A stretch of DNA of 64,000 nucleotides, from NCBI RefSeq assembly GCF_001507435.1, contig NZ_LMWH01000004.1, positions 124,001 to 188,000 of the forward strand, written 5' to 3'. The DNA comes from Streptomyces sp. NRRL F-5122. GTDB taxonomy: Bacteria; Actinomycetota; Actinomycetes; Streptomycetales; Streptomycetaceae. The translations under genes were made by a program, and so were the position numbers. Below the pieces are notes generated by a model. That model was not told where the DNA came from. It worked only from the letters and a program-made list of their open reading frames with translations, and did not search any database. Each line of letters starts with the position of its first letter. The first letter of the stretch is position 1. Shown here piece after piece: positions 8,682-16,839 of this stretch.

Positions 8682-9569
8682 TCAGTGCACCGAGTGCTCG
8701 TCGAGCGGGAACGTTCCGCCGATGACGTCCTGTGCGAACGCCTTCGCCGCGTCGCCCATCACCTGGCGCAGGTCCGCGTACTGCTTGACGAACTTCGGCA
8801 CCCGCCCGCCGGTCAGTCCCAGCATGTCGGTCCACACCAGGACCTGTGCGTCGGTGTCGGGTCCGGCCCCGATGCCGACCGTCGGGATGTGCAGCGCGCG
8901 GGTGACCTCCGCGGCCAGCTCCGCCGGGACCAGCTCGAGCACGACGGCGAACGCGCCGGCGTCCTGCACCGCCTTGGCGTCCCGCATCAGTTGAGCGGCG
9001 GCCTCCTCGCCGCGGCCCTGCACCCGGTAGCCCATGGCGTTGACGGACTGCGGGGTCAGCCCGATGTGCGCCATGACGGGGATGCCGGACTGCACGAGCA
9101 GTTCGATCTGGCCGTGCGAGCGCTCGCCGCCCTCCAGCTTCACCGCGCCGACGCCGGCCTCCTTCACCAGGCGGGTGGCCGAGCGCAGCGCCTGCACCGG
9201 GCCCTCCTGGTACGAGCCGAAGGGCAGGTCGCCGACGATCAGGGCGCGCTTGGTGCCCCGTACCACCGCGGCCGACAGCATGGTCATCTCGTCCAGGGTG
9301 ACGGGGACCGTCGTCTCGTACCCGAGGTGGCAGTTGCCCGCGGAGTCGCCGACGAGCATCACGGGGATACCGGCCTCGTCGAACACGGACGCCGTCATCG
9401 CGTCGTAGGCGGTGAGCATGGGCCACTTCTCGCCGCGCTCCTTGGCGGCGGAGATGTCCCGGACGGTGATGCGGCGGGTGCTCTTTCCTCCGTACAGCGC
9501 CTTGCTGCTGTCGGAGGCCTTGAGCGCACCCTGAGCGGGCTGCCCCTGGGCAGCCGTGAGCTGCGTCAT
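8682..9569 (-). CDS. panB: 3-methyl-2-oxobutanoate hydroxymethyltransferase (PanB)
   Basis: First committed step of pantothenate/coenzyme A synthesis: adds a hydroxymethyl group from methylene-tetrahydrofolate to alpha-ketoisovalerate to give ketopantoate. The family signature is clear: MLTAYDAMTASVFDEAGI, VGDSAGN, VKLEGG, MAHIGLTPQS and the VLELVPAELA segment. The ATG at 9569 has AAGGAG 7 nt upstream, giving 295 aa, close to the usual 260-290 with a short Ala/Gln-rich leader; an in-frame start at 9635 would add an implausible 22 residues. It stands alone, without panC or panD. Confidence 0.95.
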   Translation of the reverse strand: MTQLTAAQGQPAQGALKASDSSKALYGGKSTRRITVRDISAAKERGEKWPMLTAYDAMTASVFDEAGIPVMLVGDSAGNCHLGYETTVPVTLDEMTMLSAAVVRGTKRALIVGDLPFGSYQEGPVQALRSATRLVKEAGVGAVKLEGGERSHGQIELLVQSGIPVMAHIGLTPQSVNAMGYRVQGRGEEAAAQLMRDAKAVQDAGAFAVVLELVPAELAAEVTRALHIPTVGIGAGPDTDAQVLVWTDMLGLTGGRVPKFVKQYADLRQVMGDAAKAFAQDVIGGTFPLDEHSVH

Positions 9570-9876
9570 CGCAACGCTCCTTCTGTCATCTCGAGGCGCC
9601 CTGACGGCGTCCCCGGACCACCCCCATGGTGGCACCTCGTGCCACGCCCGGCTAGTGCGGGGCGCGCGAGGTGGCTCACCCCGCGCGGCACCGGCCGGCC
9701 CCGCCGGCCGACGGCGTCCGCGTCCCGGAAGGACCCGTTCGGGGCCCGGAACGCACGGTGTGCGTGGGGCCTGGGAGGGGGTGCTCGGACTCGGGACCTA
9801 GGTCTCTTTCTAAGGTCTCCGTAAAGTCTTTAGATACGAGACCGTTCCGTATCGAAATTCCCCTACGCTCTCTGCC
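9570..9876. other. divergent promoter region between panB and the MFS pump
   Basis: About 300 nt holding the panB promoter on the minus strand and the pump promoter with its palindromic operator on the plus strand. The part near the pump (9800-9875) is clearly richer in A+T than its surroundings. No small gene is seen. Confidence 0.5.
9833..9853. promoter_or_regulatory. probable TetR operator of the MFS pump gene
   Basis: GATACGAGAC and GTTCCGTATC form an inverted repeat (GATACG arms exact, two mismatches inside) centred 33 nt before the pump ATG. It lies upstream of a TACGCT -10-like hexamer at 9864-9869. The TetR gene just downstream of the pump is the natural ligand, in the usual repressor-efflux pump arrangement. 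The protein-DNA pairing is inference. Confidence 0.6.
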
Positions 9877-11469
9877 ATGACTACCCCTGCTGCCCCTGCG
9901 GAACGGCGTGTGCCCGAGGCGGTGCACCGCCGCCGGTGGGCGATTCTCGGCGTGCTGATGCTCAGCCTGCTCATCGTGGTGCTCGACAACTCCATCCTGA
10001 ACGTCGCCATCAAGACGATCTCCACTCCGGCGCCGACCGGTCTGGGCGCCACCCAGAGCGAGCTCGAGTGGGCCATCAACGCCTACACCCTGGTCTTCGC
10101 CGGGCTGCTGTTCACCGCGGGTCTGCTGGGTGACCGCCTGGGGCGCAAGAAGATGCTGCTGGCCGGTCTGGCCGTGTTCGGTGCGGGGTCGGCGCTCGCC
10201 GCCGAGTCCGGTTCGCCCGCTCAGCTCATCGTCTTCCGCGCGCTCATGGGCCTCGGCGCGGCCTTCGTCATGCCCGCCACGCTCGCCGTCCTCATGAACG
10301 TGTTCGAGCGTGACGAGCAGCCCAAGGCCATCGGCATCTGGGCGGGCGGTGTCGGCCTCGCCATCGCGATAGGCCCGATCACCGGTGGTCTGCTCCTCGC
10401 CCACTTCTGGTGGGGCTCCGTCTTCCTCATCAACGTGCCGATCGTGGTCATCGCCCTGGCCCTGATGATCTGGCTCGTCCCCGACTCCCGCGACCCCAGC
10501 CCCGGCCGCATCGACCCGGTGGGCGTCGTCCTGTCCGTCGTCGGCCTGGTCCTGCTCGTCTACGGCATCATCAAGGGCGGCCAGCTCGCCGACTTCACCG
10601 ACATCACGGTGCTCGCGACCATAGCCGCCGGTGTCGCCGTCCTCGCGCTCTTCGTGGTCTTCGAGAAGCGCAGCGACCACCCGTCCATCGACGTCACCTA
10701 CTTCAAGAACAAGGTCTTCTCCGCCGCCATCGCGGCGATCGCACTGGTCTTCTTCGCCCTGATGGGCGTGACCTTCTTCTCCGTCTTCTACACCCAGAGC
10801 GTGCGGGGCTACTCGCCGCTGCAGACGGGCCTGCTGATGCTGCCGCTGGCCGCCGCACAGATGATCTTCGCGCCGCGCGCCCGGCTGCTGGTCGACCGGT
10901 TCGGCAACAGGGCCACGACCACGGGCGGCATGGTGATCATCGCCGCGATGCTGGCCGCGTTCGCCACCCTGCAGGCGGACACGCCGATCTGGATCCTCGA
11001 GGTCATCTTCTTCCTCATGGGCACCGGCATGGCGCACATCATGACGCCGACCAGCGTCGTCATCATGCAGGCGCTGCCCCGCGAGAAGGCGGGCTCCGCG
11101 TCCGCGCTCAGCAACACCTTCCGCCAGGTCGGCGGTGCGCTCGGCATCGCGGTCCTCGGCTCGGTCCTGTCGGCCACGTACCGCGACGGGATCCAGGACA
11201 AGCTCGCGCTCCTCCCGGCGGGCGTCCGGCACACCGCGGGCGAGTCGATCGAGGCGACGCTCGGTGTGGCCGCGAAGCTCGGCCCGAACGGCAAGGCCCT
11301 CGTCTCGCCGGCCAACGACGCGTTCCTGCACGCGATGCATGTGACGGCGCTGTGCGGCGCGGGCGTGGCGGTGCTCGGCGTGATCGTCGTGGCACTGTTC
11401 CTGCCCGGCAAGGCGCCCGTTCCGCAGAGCGGCAAGGAGGAGCCGGAGTTGGTGGCCGCCGACCACTGA
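9877..11469 (+). CDS. MFS drug efflux transporter, DHA2 (14-TM, EmrB/QacA) family
   Basis: A 530-aa polytopic protein with about 14 hydrophobic segments. It carries DHA2 motifs: [10 protein letters not shown] in the first helix, [10 protein letters not shown] (motif A) after helix 2, and the GPITGGLLL motif C in helix 5. Predicted to export drugs by proton antiport. The ATG lies 7 nt after a TACGCT hexamer and has no evident Shine-Dalgarno, so the mRNA may be leaderless. The downstream hairpin and TetR gene make a classic regulated efflux cassette. Confidence 0.9.
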   Translation: MTTPAAPAERRVPEAVHRRRWAILGVLMLSLLIVVLDNSILNVAIKTISTPAPTGLGATQSELEWAINAYTLVFAGLLFTAGLLGDRLGRKKMLLAGLAVFGAGSALAAESGSPAQLIVFRALMGLGAAFVMPATLAVLMNVFERDEQPKAIGIWAGGVGLAIAIGPITGGLLLAHFWWGSVFLINVPIVVIALALMIWLVPDSRDPSPGRIDPVGVVLSVVGLVLLVYGIIKGGQLADFTDITVLATIAAGVAVLALFVVFEKRSDHPSIDVTYFKNKVFSAAIAAIALVFFALMGVTFFSVFYTQSVRGYSPLQTGLLMLPLAAAQMIFAPRARLLVDRFGNRATTTGGMVIIAAMLAAFATLQADTPIWILEVIFFLMGTGMAHIMTPTSVVIMQALPREKAGSASALSNTFRQVGGALGIAVLGSVLSATYRDGIQDKLALLPAGVRHTAGESIEATLGVAAKLGPNGKALVSPANDAFLHAMHVTALCGAGVAVLGVIVVALFLPGKAPVPQSGKEEPELVAADH

Positions 11470-11483
11470 CGGCACGTCATGTC

Positions 11484-11509
11484 CGGGCACTCGGGGAGCC
11501 GAGTGCCCG
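11484..11509. terminator. 11-bp perfect hairpin after the MFS pump
   Basis: CGGGCACTCGG and CCGAGTGCCCG pair around a 4-nt loop, 15 nt after the pump stop. It separates the pump from the TetR gene on the same strand, so it would end or attenuate transcription into the repressor. Confidence 0.6.
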
Positions 11510-11562
11510 ATCATGCGTACACCGGGGAGAATCATCCCAGCGCAGCAAGGACGGAGCCGAAT

Positions 11563-12189
11563 GTGAGCCTCGCGGAGAGCCGGACCCAGCAGGACTGCCC
11601 CGTGCGGGGACGCCCCCGCAGCGAGGCCGTCGAACGGGCCATCGTCGAGGGGGTGATGAAGCTCATCGAGGAGGGTGTGCCCCTCGCGGACCTCTCCATA
11701 GAGCGCATCGCCCGTACCGCCGGCGTCGGCAAGGCCACCATCTACCGTCGGTGGAGCGACAAGGAGGACCTCTTCGTCGACGTCATGCGGTCCACCGAGC
11801 CCCCGGACCCCGAGCTGCCCGGCACCTCGATGCGTGACGACCTCGTCGTGCTGCTCGAGTCGCTGCGGCAGCGCGGGCTCGCCAGTCGCTCCTCGGCGAT
11901 CCTGCACAACGTGTACGCGCAGATGAAGACCAGCCCCAAGATCTGGTCCGCCTACCACGCGACCGTCGTCGCCCCGAGACGGCGGCTCGGGCTGGAGGTC
12001 CTGCGCCGCGGGCAGGCGAACGGCGAACTGCGTGACGACCTCGACATCGAGCTGATGAACGACATCCTCGTCGGACCCATGCTCGTGCGCTCCCTGCTGC
12101 GCCCGGAGGCCAAGCTGGAGGAGGGCCTCGCCGAGCAGATAGTCGACACGGTCATGGAAGGACTACGGCCCGTCAGTTCCCCGTCGTAG
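11563..12189 (+). CDS. TetR family repressor, probable regulator of the adjacent MFS pump
   Basis: A 208-aa TetR-family protein. The N-terminal helix-turn-helix covers roughly residues 20-65 (IERIARTAGVGKATIYRRWS is the recognition unit). The variable C-terminal ligand domain is of the TetR_C_33 type (AcrR-like). The GTG at 11563 is preceded by GGAG with about 6 nt spacing; a longer in-frame start at 11479 would overlap the terminator hairpin and is rejected. Together with the palindrome before the pump it suggests drug-induced derepression of efflux. Confidence 0.85.
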   Translation: MSLAESRTQQDCPVRGRPRSEAVERAIVEGVMKLIEEGVPLADLSIERIARTAGVGKATIYRRWSDKEDLFVDVMRSTEPPDPELPGTSMRDDLVVLLESLRQRGLASRSSAILHNVYAQMKTSPKIWSAYHATVVAPRRRLGLEVLRRGQANGELRDDLDIELMNDILVGPMLVRSLLRPEAKLEEGLAEQIVDTVMEGLRPVSSPS

Positions 12190-12365
12190 TGTCCGGGTTT
12201 CGTCACAGAAGCCCCTACTCGTGCCCTCATCCGGAACCTCTCACGCCGACTTCGCCGTCCTCGTCCGCGAACGGCCGCCCGGGTGCGGCAGGGAACGGGG
12301 CCGATCATCCCCTAGGGTCATAACCGCGGGGACGACGGTGTGCACGGCAAGGTGTGAGGCGACGT

Positions 12366-13400
12366 ATGGCGCAGGCGTACACGACGGAGGCGGGCAGCGG
12401 CGGCACGGGGCCGGACCGCAGAGGGTCCCGGTTCCGGCACCTGTACCACGTCCTGCGCGACGACCGCGGCATCTGGCGTCGCGGGATCGTGCTGGCCGCT
12501 CTCGCGATCGTCCTCGCGCTCGTGATGGTGATGCACGCACGGATCCCCAACGCCATAGGAAATCTCGGCAGTCTCTCCGAGACGTTCCTGCCCTGGCTCG
12601 GCGTGGTCCTCATCCCGTTGCTGCTGATTCTCGGGCTGGTGCGCAAGTCGGCGACCGCGCTGGTCGCCCTGGTGCTGCCCGTCGTCGTGTGGCTGAACCT
12701 CTTCGGCGGTCTGTTCGGCGACAAGACCGGCGCCGGCGGCGATCTGACCGTCGCCACGCACAACGTCAACGCGGACAACCCCGATCCGCACGGCACGGCG
12801 CGTGACGTGGCGGCCTCCGGCGCGGACGTGCTGGCCCTGGAGGAGCTGAAGGCGTCCGAGGTGCCGGTGTACGAGCAGGCGCTGGCGTCGACGTACAAGT
12901 ACCACTCGGTGCAGGGCACGGTCGGCCTGTGGAGCAAGTACCCGCTGACCGGGATCGCGCCCGTGGACATCAAGCTCGGCTGGACACGGGCGATGCGGGC
13001 CACGGTGAACACGCCGGAGGGCCGGGTCGCCGTCTATGTCGCCCACATGCCCTCGGTGCGGGTGAAGCTGGCGGCCGGATTCACCGCGCGGGAGCGGGAC
13101 ACCAGTGCGGACGCGCTCGGTGAGGCCATTTCCGACGAGAAGCTGGACAAGGTGATCCTGCTGGGCGACCTCAACGGCACCATGAACGACCGTTCGCTCA
13201 ACGCCGTGACCTCGCAGATGCGGTCCACGCAGGGTGCGGCGGGCAGCGGGTTCGGCTTCAGCTGGCCGGCGTCGTTCCCGATGGCGCGGATCGACCAGAT
13301 CATGGTCAGGGGCGTGGAACCGACGAGCTCGTGGACCCTGCCGCGGACGAGCAGCGATCATCTGCCCATCGCGGCGCGTGTGAAGGTCACCACGCCGTAA
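12366..13400 (+). CDS. membrane-anchored endonuclease/exonuclease/phosphatase family protein
   Basis: A 344-aa protein with three hydrophobic segments in the first 120 residues, followed by an EEP-fold domain. Visible EEP motifs include THNVNADN (first metal region), LALEELK (catalytic Glu), LLGDLNGT (the GDxN metal/phosphate motif) and the terminal SSDHLPI (SDH, catalytic His). The enzymatic domain would face outward after the third helix. Substrate is unknown; such actinobacterial proteins may act on nucleic acids or phospholipid headgroups. The ATG at 12366 has GAGG upstream. Confidence 0.83.
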   Translation: MAQAYTTEAGSGGTGPDRRGSRFRHLYHVLRDDRGIWRRGIVLAALAIVLALVMVMHARIPNAIGNLGSLSETFLPWLGVVLIPLLLILGLVRKSATALVALVLPVVVWLNLFGGLFGDKTGAGGDLTVATHNVNADNPDPHGTARDVAASGADVLALEELKASEVPVYEQALASTYKYHSVQGTVGLWSKYPLTGIAPVDIKLGWTRAMRATVNTPEGRVAVYVAHMPSVRVKLAAGFTARERDTSADALGEAISDEKLDKVILLGDLNGTMNDRSLNAVTSQMRSTQGAAGSGFGFSWPASFPMARIDQIMVRGVEPTSSWTLPRTSSDHLPIAARVKVTTP

Positions 13401-13430
13401 CCTGGCGGAATACTGGGCCTGGCATGCTTT

Positions 13431-13462
13431 GTTCCGTACTTGAACATATAAGGTGACGGAAC
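13431..13462. promoter_or_regulatory. inverted repeat in the promoter region of the second MFS gene
   Basis: GTTCCGT and ACGGAAC are exact complements separated by 18 nt, and enclose a TATAAG sequence resembling a -10 box. The position 28-59 nt before the ATG suggests an operator or a promoter spanned by one. No regulator gene is adjacent. Confidence 0.35.
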
Positions 13463-13489
13463 CCTGCTCCTGAAAGGCAAAGGCCCTTC

Positions 13490-14707
13490 ATGCCCCTGGC
13501 CCTGCTCGCCCTCGCCGTGGGCGCCTTCGGCATCGGTACGACCGAGTTCGTGATGATGGGCCTGCTGCCCGACGTCGCGGACGACCTGCGCATATCCATC
13601 CCCGCCGCCGGGCACCTGGTGTCCGCGTACGCGCTGGGTGTGGTGATCGGCGCGCCGCTGCTCGCCGCGGTCACTGCCCGTATGTCCCGCCGCACCGTCC
13701 TCATCGGTCTGATGGTGCTGTTCGTCCTCGGCAACGCGCTGTCCGCGCTCGCCCCCGACTACCACTGGCTGCTGGCCGCGCGCTTCCTGAGCGGTCTCCC
13801 GCACGGTGCGTTCTTCGGCGTCGGGGCGGTGGTCGCCACGAACCTGGTGGCGCCGGAACGCAAGGCCCGCTCGGTCTCCCTGATGTTCCTCGGGCTGACG
13901 GTCGCCAACATCGCGGGTGTGCCGGTGGCCACCCTGATGGGCCAGGACCTCGGGTGGCGGGCCACGTTCCTGGGGGTGAGCGTGATCGGCGCGGCGGCGA
14001 TCGCGTCGCTGTTCCTGCTGATCCCCAAGGACCACACCCACGCCCCGTCCGGCGGCCTGAGGGGCGAACTGGTGGCCCTGCGCTCCCTGCCGGTCTGGCT
14101 GGCCCTGGGCACAACGGTGGCGGGCTTCGGCGCGCTGTTCTCGGCCTACAGCTATGTGACACCGATGCTGACGGACGCCGCGGGCTACGCCGACGCCAGT
14201 GTCACCCTGCTGCTGGCCCTGTTCGGCGTCGGCGCGACCATCGGCAATCTGGTGGGCGGCCGGCTCTCGGACCACTCGCTGCTGGGCACCCTGTTCGGCG
14301 GCCTGACCTCGATGGTCGTCGTCCTGTTGCTGTTCCCGCTGCTCATGGGTGCCCAGTGGAGCGCCGCCCTGGCGGTGACGCTGCTCGGCACGGCGGCCTT
14401 CATCACGGGCTCACCGCTGCAGCTGATGGTGATGGAGAAGGCGTCCGCGGGCCCCTCCCTCGCGTCCTCGGCGAACCAGGCGGCCTTCAACCTGGCGAAC
14501 GCGGGCGGTGCCTGGATCGGCGGCCTCGCCCTCGCGGCGGGCTTCGGCGTCACGTCCCCGGCCCTCGCGGGCGCGGCCCTGGCGGTCCTGGGACTGGCCG
14601 TGGCGGGGGTCGCCCACGCGGTTGACCGGCGACGGGGCCCGCTGAGCGGCCGGGAACGTGTGATCGCGACGCATGTCCCGGAGCACGCGGAGACCGTGCA
14701 CGGCTGA
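13490..14707 (+). CDS. MFS transporter, DHA1 (12-TM, AraJ/Cmx-like) family
   Basis: A 405-aa major facilitator with about 12 hydrophobic helices. The opening GAFGIGTTEFVMMGLLPDVA is characteristic of the AraJ/chloramphenicol-efflux (CmlR/Cmx) group, and the motif A region after helix 2 (TARMSRRTVLIGLM) is present. It would export a drug or sugar-like compound by proton antiport. GAAAGG lies about 13 nt before the ATG. It is convergent with nadE and separated from it by a perfect hairpin. Confidence 0.87.
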   Translation: MPLALLALAVGAFGIGTTEFVMMGLLPDVADDLRISIPAAGHLVSAYALGVVIGAPLLAAVTARMSRRTVLIGLMVLFVLGNALSALAPDYHWLLAARFLSGLPHGAFFGVGAVVATNLVAPERKARSVSLMFLGLTVANIAGVPVATLMGQDLGWRATFLGVSVIGAAAIASLFLLIPKDHTHAPSGGLRGELVALRSLPVWLALGTTVAGFGALFSAYSYVTPMLTDAAGYADASVTLLLALFGVGATIGNLVGGRLSDHSLLGTLFGGLTSMVVVLLLFPLLMGAQWSAALAVTLLGTAAFITGSPLQLMVMEKASAGPSLASSANQAAFNLANAGGAWIGGLALAAGFGVTSPALAGAALAVLGLAVAGVAHAVDRRRGPLSGRERVIATHVPEHAETVHG

Positions 14708-14847
14708 CACGGCGGTCCGCCCGAAGCCCTCCACCCGGGGCGCTTCGCTCCTCGCCTCGCCGGCGGGTCCGACCGCCCCCTGGAGTTCCCGCCGTGGCGG
14801 GCGGCGGAGCCTCACCCGGCGTCCTCACCGGGGCGGCGCGGCAACCC

Positions 14848-14876
14848 GGGGGCGCCGTCGGACCGACGGCGCCCCC
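14848..14876. terminator. bidirectional terminator between MFS transporter and nadE
   Basis: A 29-nt perfect palindrome: GGGGGCGCCGTCGG, a central A, then the exact complement. It lies just outside the nadE stop codon and serves both convergent genes. Confidence 0.75.
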
Positions 14877-14883
14877 GAGGGTG

Positions 14884-16638
14884 TCATGCGTGTTCGCGCC
14901 AACGGTTCGTGATCGGCAGGCGGCGGTCCTTGCCGAAGCCCTTCGCCGAGATCTTCGTGCCCGGCGGGTACTGGCGGCGCTTGTACTCCGCGGTGTCGAC
15001 CATGCGCAGGGTCCTCACCACCAGTTCGCGCTCGAAGCCCGCCGCGACGATCACGTCCGCGCCCTTGTCCCGGTCCACGTACAGGTCGAGGATCGCGTCC
15101 AGCACCGGGTAGTCGGGCAGCGAGTCGGTGTCGACCTGGCCGGGGCGCAGCTCCGCGCTCGGCGGCTTCGTGATCGAGTTCTCCGGGATGGGCGGCGTCT
15201 GCCCCCGCTCCTGCGCCGCGCGGTTGCGCCACCGCGCCAGCTGGAAGATCGACGTCTTGTACACGTCCTTGATCGGACCGTACGCGCCCACCGAGTCGCC
15301 GTACAGCGTCGAGTAGCCCACCGCCAGCTCCGACTTGTTGCCGGGTGCCAGCACGATGTGGCCCTCCTGGTTGGAGATCGCCATCAGCAGCGTCCCGCGC
15401 AGCCGGGACTGGAGGTTCTCCTCCGCCAGCCCGGTCAGGCCCAGTGCGTCCATGTAGGCGGCGAACATCGGCTCGATGGCGACGGTGCGGAAGTGCAGGC
15501 CCGTCCGCCGTGCCAGCTGCGCCGCGTCGCTCCTCGAGTGCTCGGAGGAGTACTTCGACGGCATCGACACGCCGTACACGTTCTCCGCGCCGATCGCGTC
15601 GCACGCGATCGCCGCGACCAGCGCCGAGTCGATACCGCCGGACAGACCGATGAGCACGGACCGGAAGCCGTTCTTCTTCACGTACGCCCGCAGACCCACG
15701 ACCAGGGCCGAGTAGACCTCCTCCGCGTCGTCGAGGCGCTCCGCGTATCCGCCTGTCAGCTCCGGCTCGTAGGCCGGCAGCGGCTCCTCGGACAGCACCA
15801 GCCGGTCGATGCGCAGACCGTCGTCCACCACGCCCGCCGGCGCGTCCGGGTCCGCCCGCGGCAGGTCGAGGTCCATGACCACACATCCCTCGGCGAACTG
15901 CGGCGCACGCGCGAGCACCTCGCCGTCGGGGGCGACGACGATCGAGTCCCCGTCGAAGACCAGCTCGTCCTGACCGCCGATCATGGCCAGGTAGGCGGTG
16001 GTGCAGCCGGCCTCCTGCGCCCGCTTGCGCACCAGCTCCAGCCGGGTGTCGTCCTTGTCGCGCTCGTACGGCGAGGCGTTGATCGACAGCAGCAGGCCCG
16101 CCCCCGCGGACCGCGCGGCCGGTACACGGCCACCGTCCTGCCACAGGTCCTCGCAGATGGCGAGCGCGATGTCGACACCGTGCAGCCGCACGACCGGCAT
16201 GGTGTCGCCGGGCACGAAGTAGCGGAACTCGTCGAAGACGCCGTAGTTCGGCAGATGGTGCTTGGCGAAGGTGAGCGCCACCTCGCCCCGGTGCAGTACC
16301 GCCGCCGCGTTCTGCGGGGCCCCGGCCGGCTGCCCGTATTTCGGCTGGGCGGTCTCCGAGCGGTCGAGGTAGCCGACGAGCACCGGCAGCTCGCCGAAGC
16401 CCTCGGCGGCGAGGCGCGCGGCGAGGTCCCTCAGGGCGGCGCGGGAGGCCTCGACGAAGGAGGACCGCAGGGCGAGGTCCTCGACGGGATACCCGGTCAG
16501 CGCCATCTCCGGGAACGCCACCAGATGCGCTCCCTGCTCGGCGGAGTGCCGGGTCCAACGGAGGATCGCCTCGGCGTTTGCGGCGAGATCACCGACGGTC
16601 GAGTCGATCTGATTCAGGGCGAGGCGTAGTTGAGGCAC
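14884..16638 (-). CDS. nadE: glutamine-dependent NAD+ synthetase
   Basis: Makes NAD+ from nicotinic acid adenine dinucleotide, ATP and glutamine. The 584-aa chain joins an N-terminal nitrilase-fold glutaminase to a C-terminal synthetase. The glutaminase triad is visible: Glu44 in FPEMALTGYP, Lys126 in FAKHHLPNY and Cys162 in ALAICEDLW. The synthetase PP-loop SGGIDSALVAA lies near residue 330. This is the shorter glutamine-dependent form (the mycobacterial enzyme is nearer 680 aa). The gene is monocistronic. Confidence 0.95.
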   Translation of the reverse strand: MPQLRLALNQIDSTVGDLAANAEAILRWTRHSAEQGAHLVAFPEMALTGYPVEDLALRSSFVEASRAALRDLAARLAAEGFGELPVLVGYLDRSETAQPKYGQPAGAPQNAAAVLHRGEVALTFAKHHLPNYGVFDEFRYFVPGDTMPVVRLHGVDIALAICEDLWQDGGRVPAARSAGAGLLLSINASPYERDKDDTRLELVRKRAQEAGCTTAYLAMIGGQDELVFDGDSIVVAPDGEVLARAPQFAEGCVVMDLDLPRADPDAPAGVVDDGLRIDRLVLSEEPLPAYEPELTGGYAERLDDAEEVYSALVVGLRAYVKKNGFRSVLIGLSGGIDSALVAAIACDAIGAENVYGVSMPSKYSSEHSRSDAAQLARRTGLHFRTVAIEPMFAAYMDALGLTGLAEENLQSRLRGTLLMAISNQEGHIVLAPGNKSELAVGYSTLYGDSVGAYGPIKDVYKTSIFQLARWRNRAAQERGQTPPIPENSITKPPSAELRPGQVDTDSLPDYPVLDAILDLYVDRDKGADVIVAAGFERELVVRTLRMVDTAEYKRRQYPPGTKISAKGFGKDRRLPITNRWREHA

Positions 16639-16780
16639 GGGCTCAGTCTAGACGCCAGTAATCGTCAGAGCGACACAATGGGGGTGTGGGGCGCCCCACG
16701 TGGCAGGCGCGCCGGGCCGCCGACGGCGTAACGGTCATCTCCGGGTCCTCCGGGCGCCGGCACGAACGCCCGGACGCACG

Positions 16781-16814
16781 CGCGCCCGCCCTCCGGTGAG
16801 GGAGGACGGGCGCG
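16781..16814. terminator. terminator hairpin downstream of the S53 peptidase
   Basis: CGCGCCCGCCCTCC and GGAGGACGGGCGCG form a 14-bp stem with one mismatch and a 6-nt loop, 26 nt beyond the peptidase stop codon. Confidence 0.7.
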
Positions 16815-16839
16815 ACGCGGGACCGCGTGAGGCCGCCGG

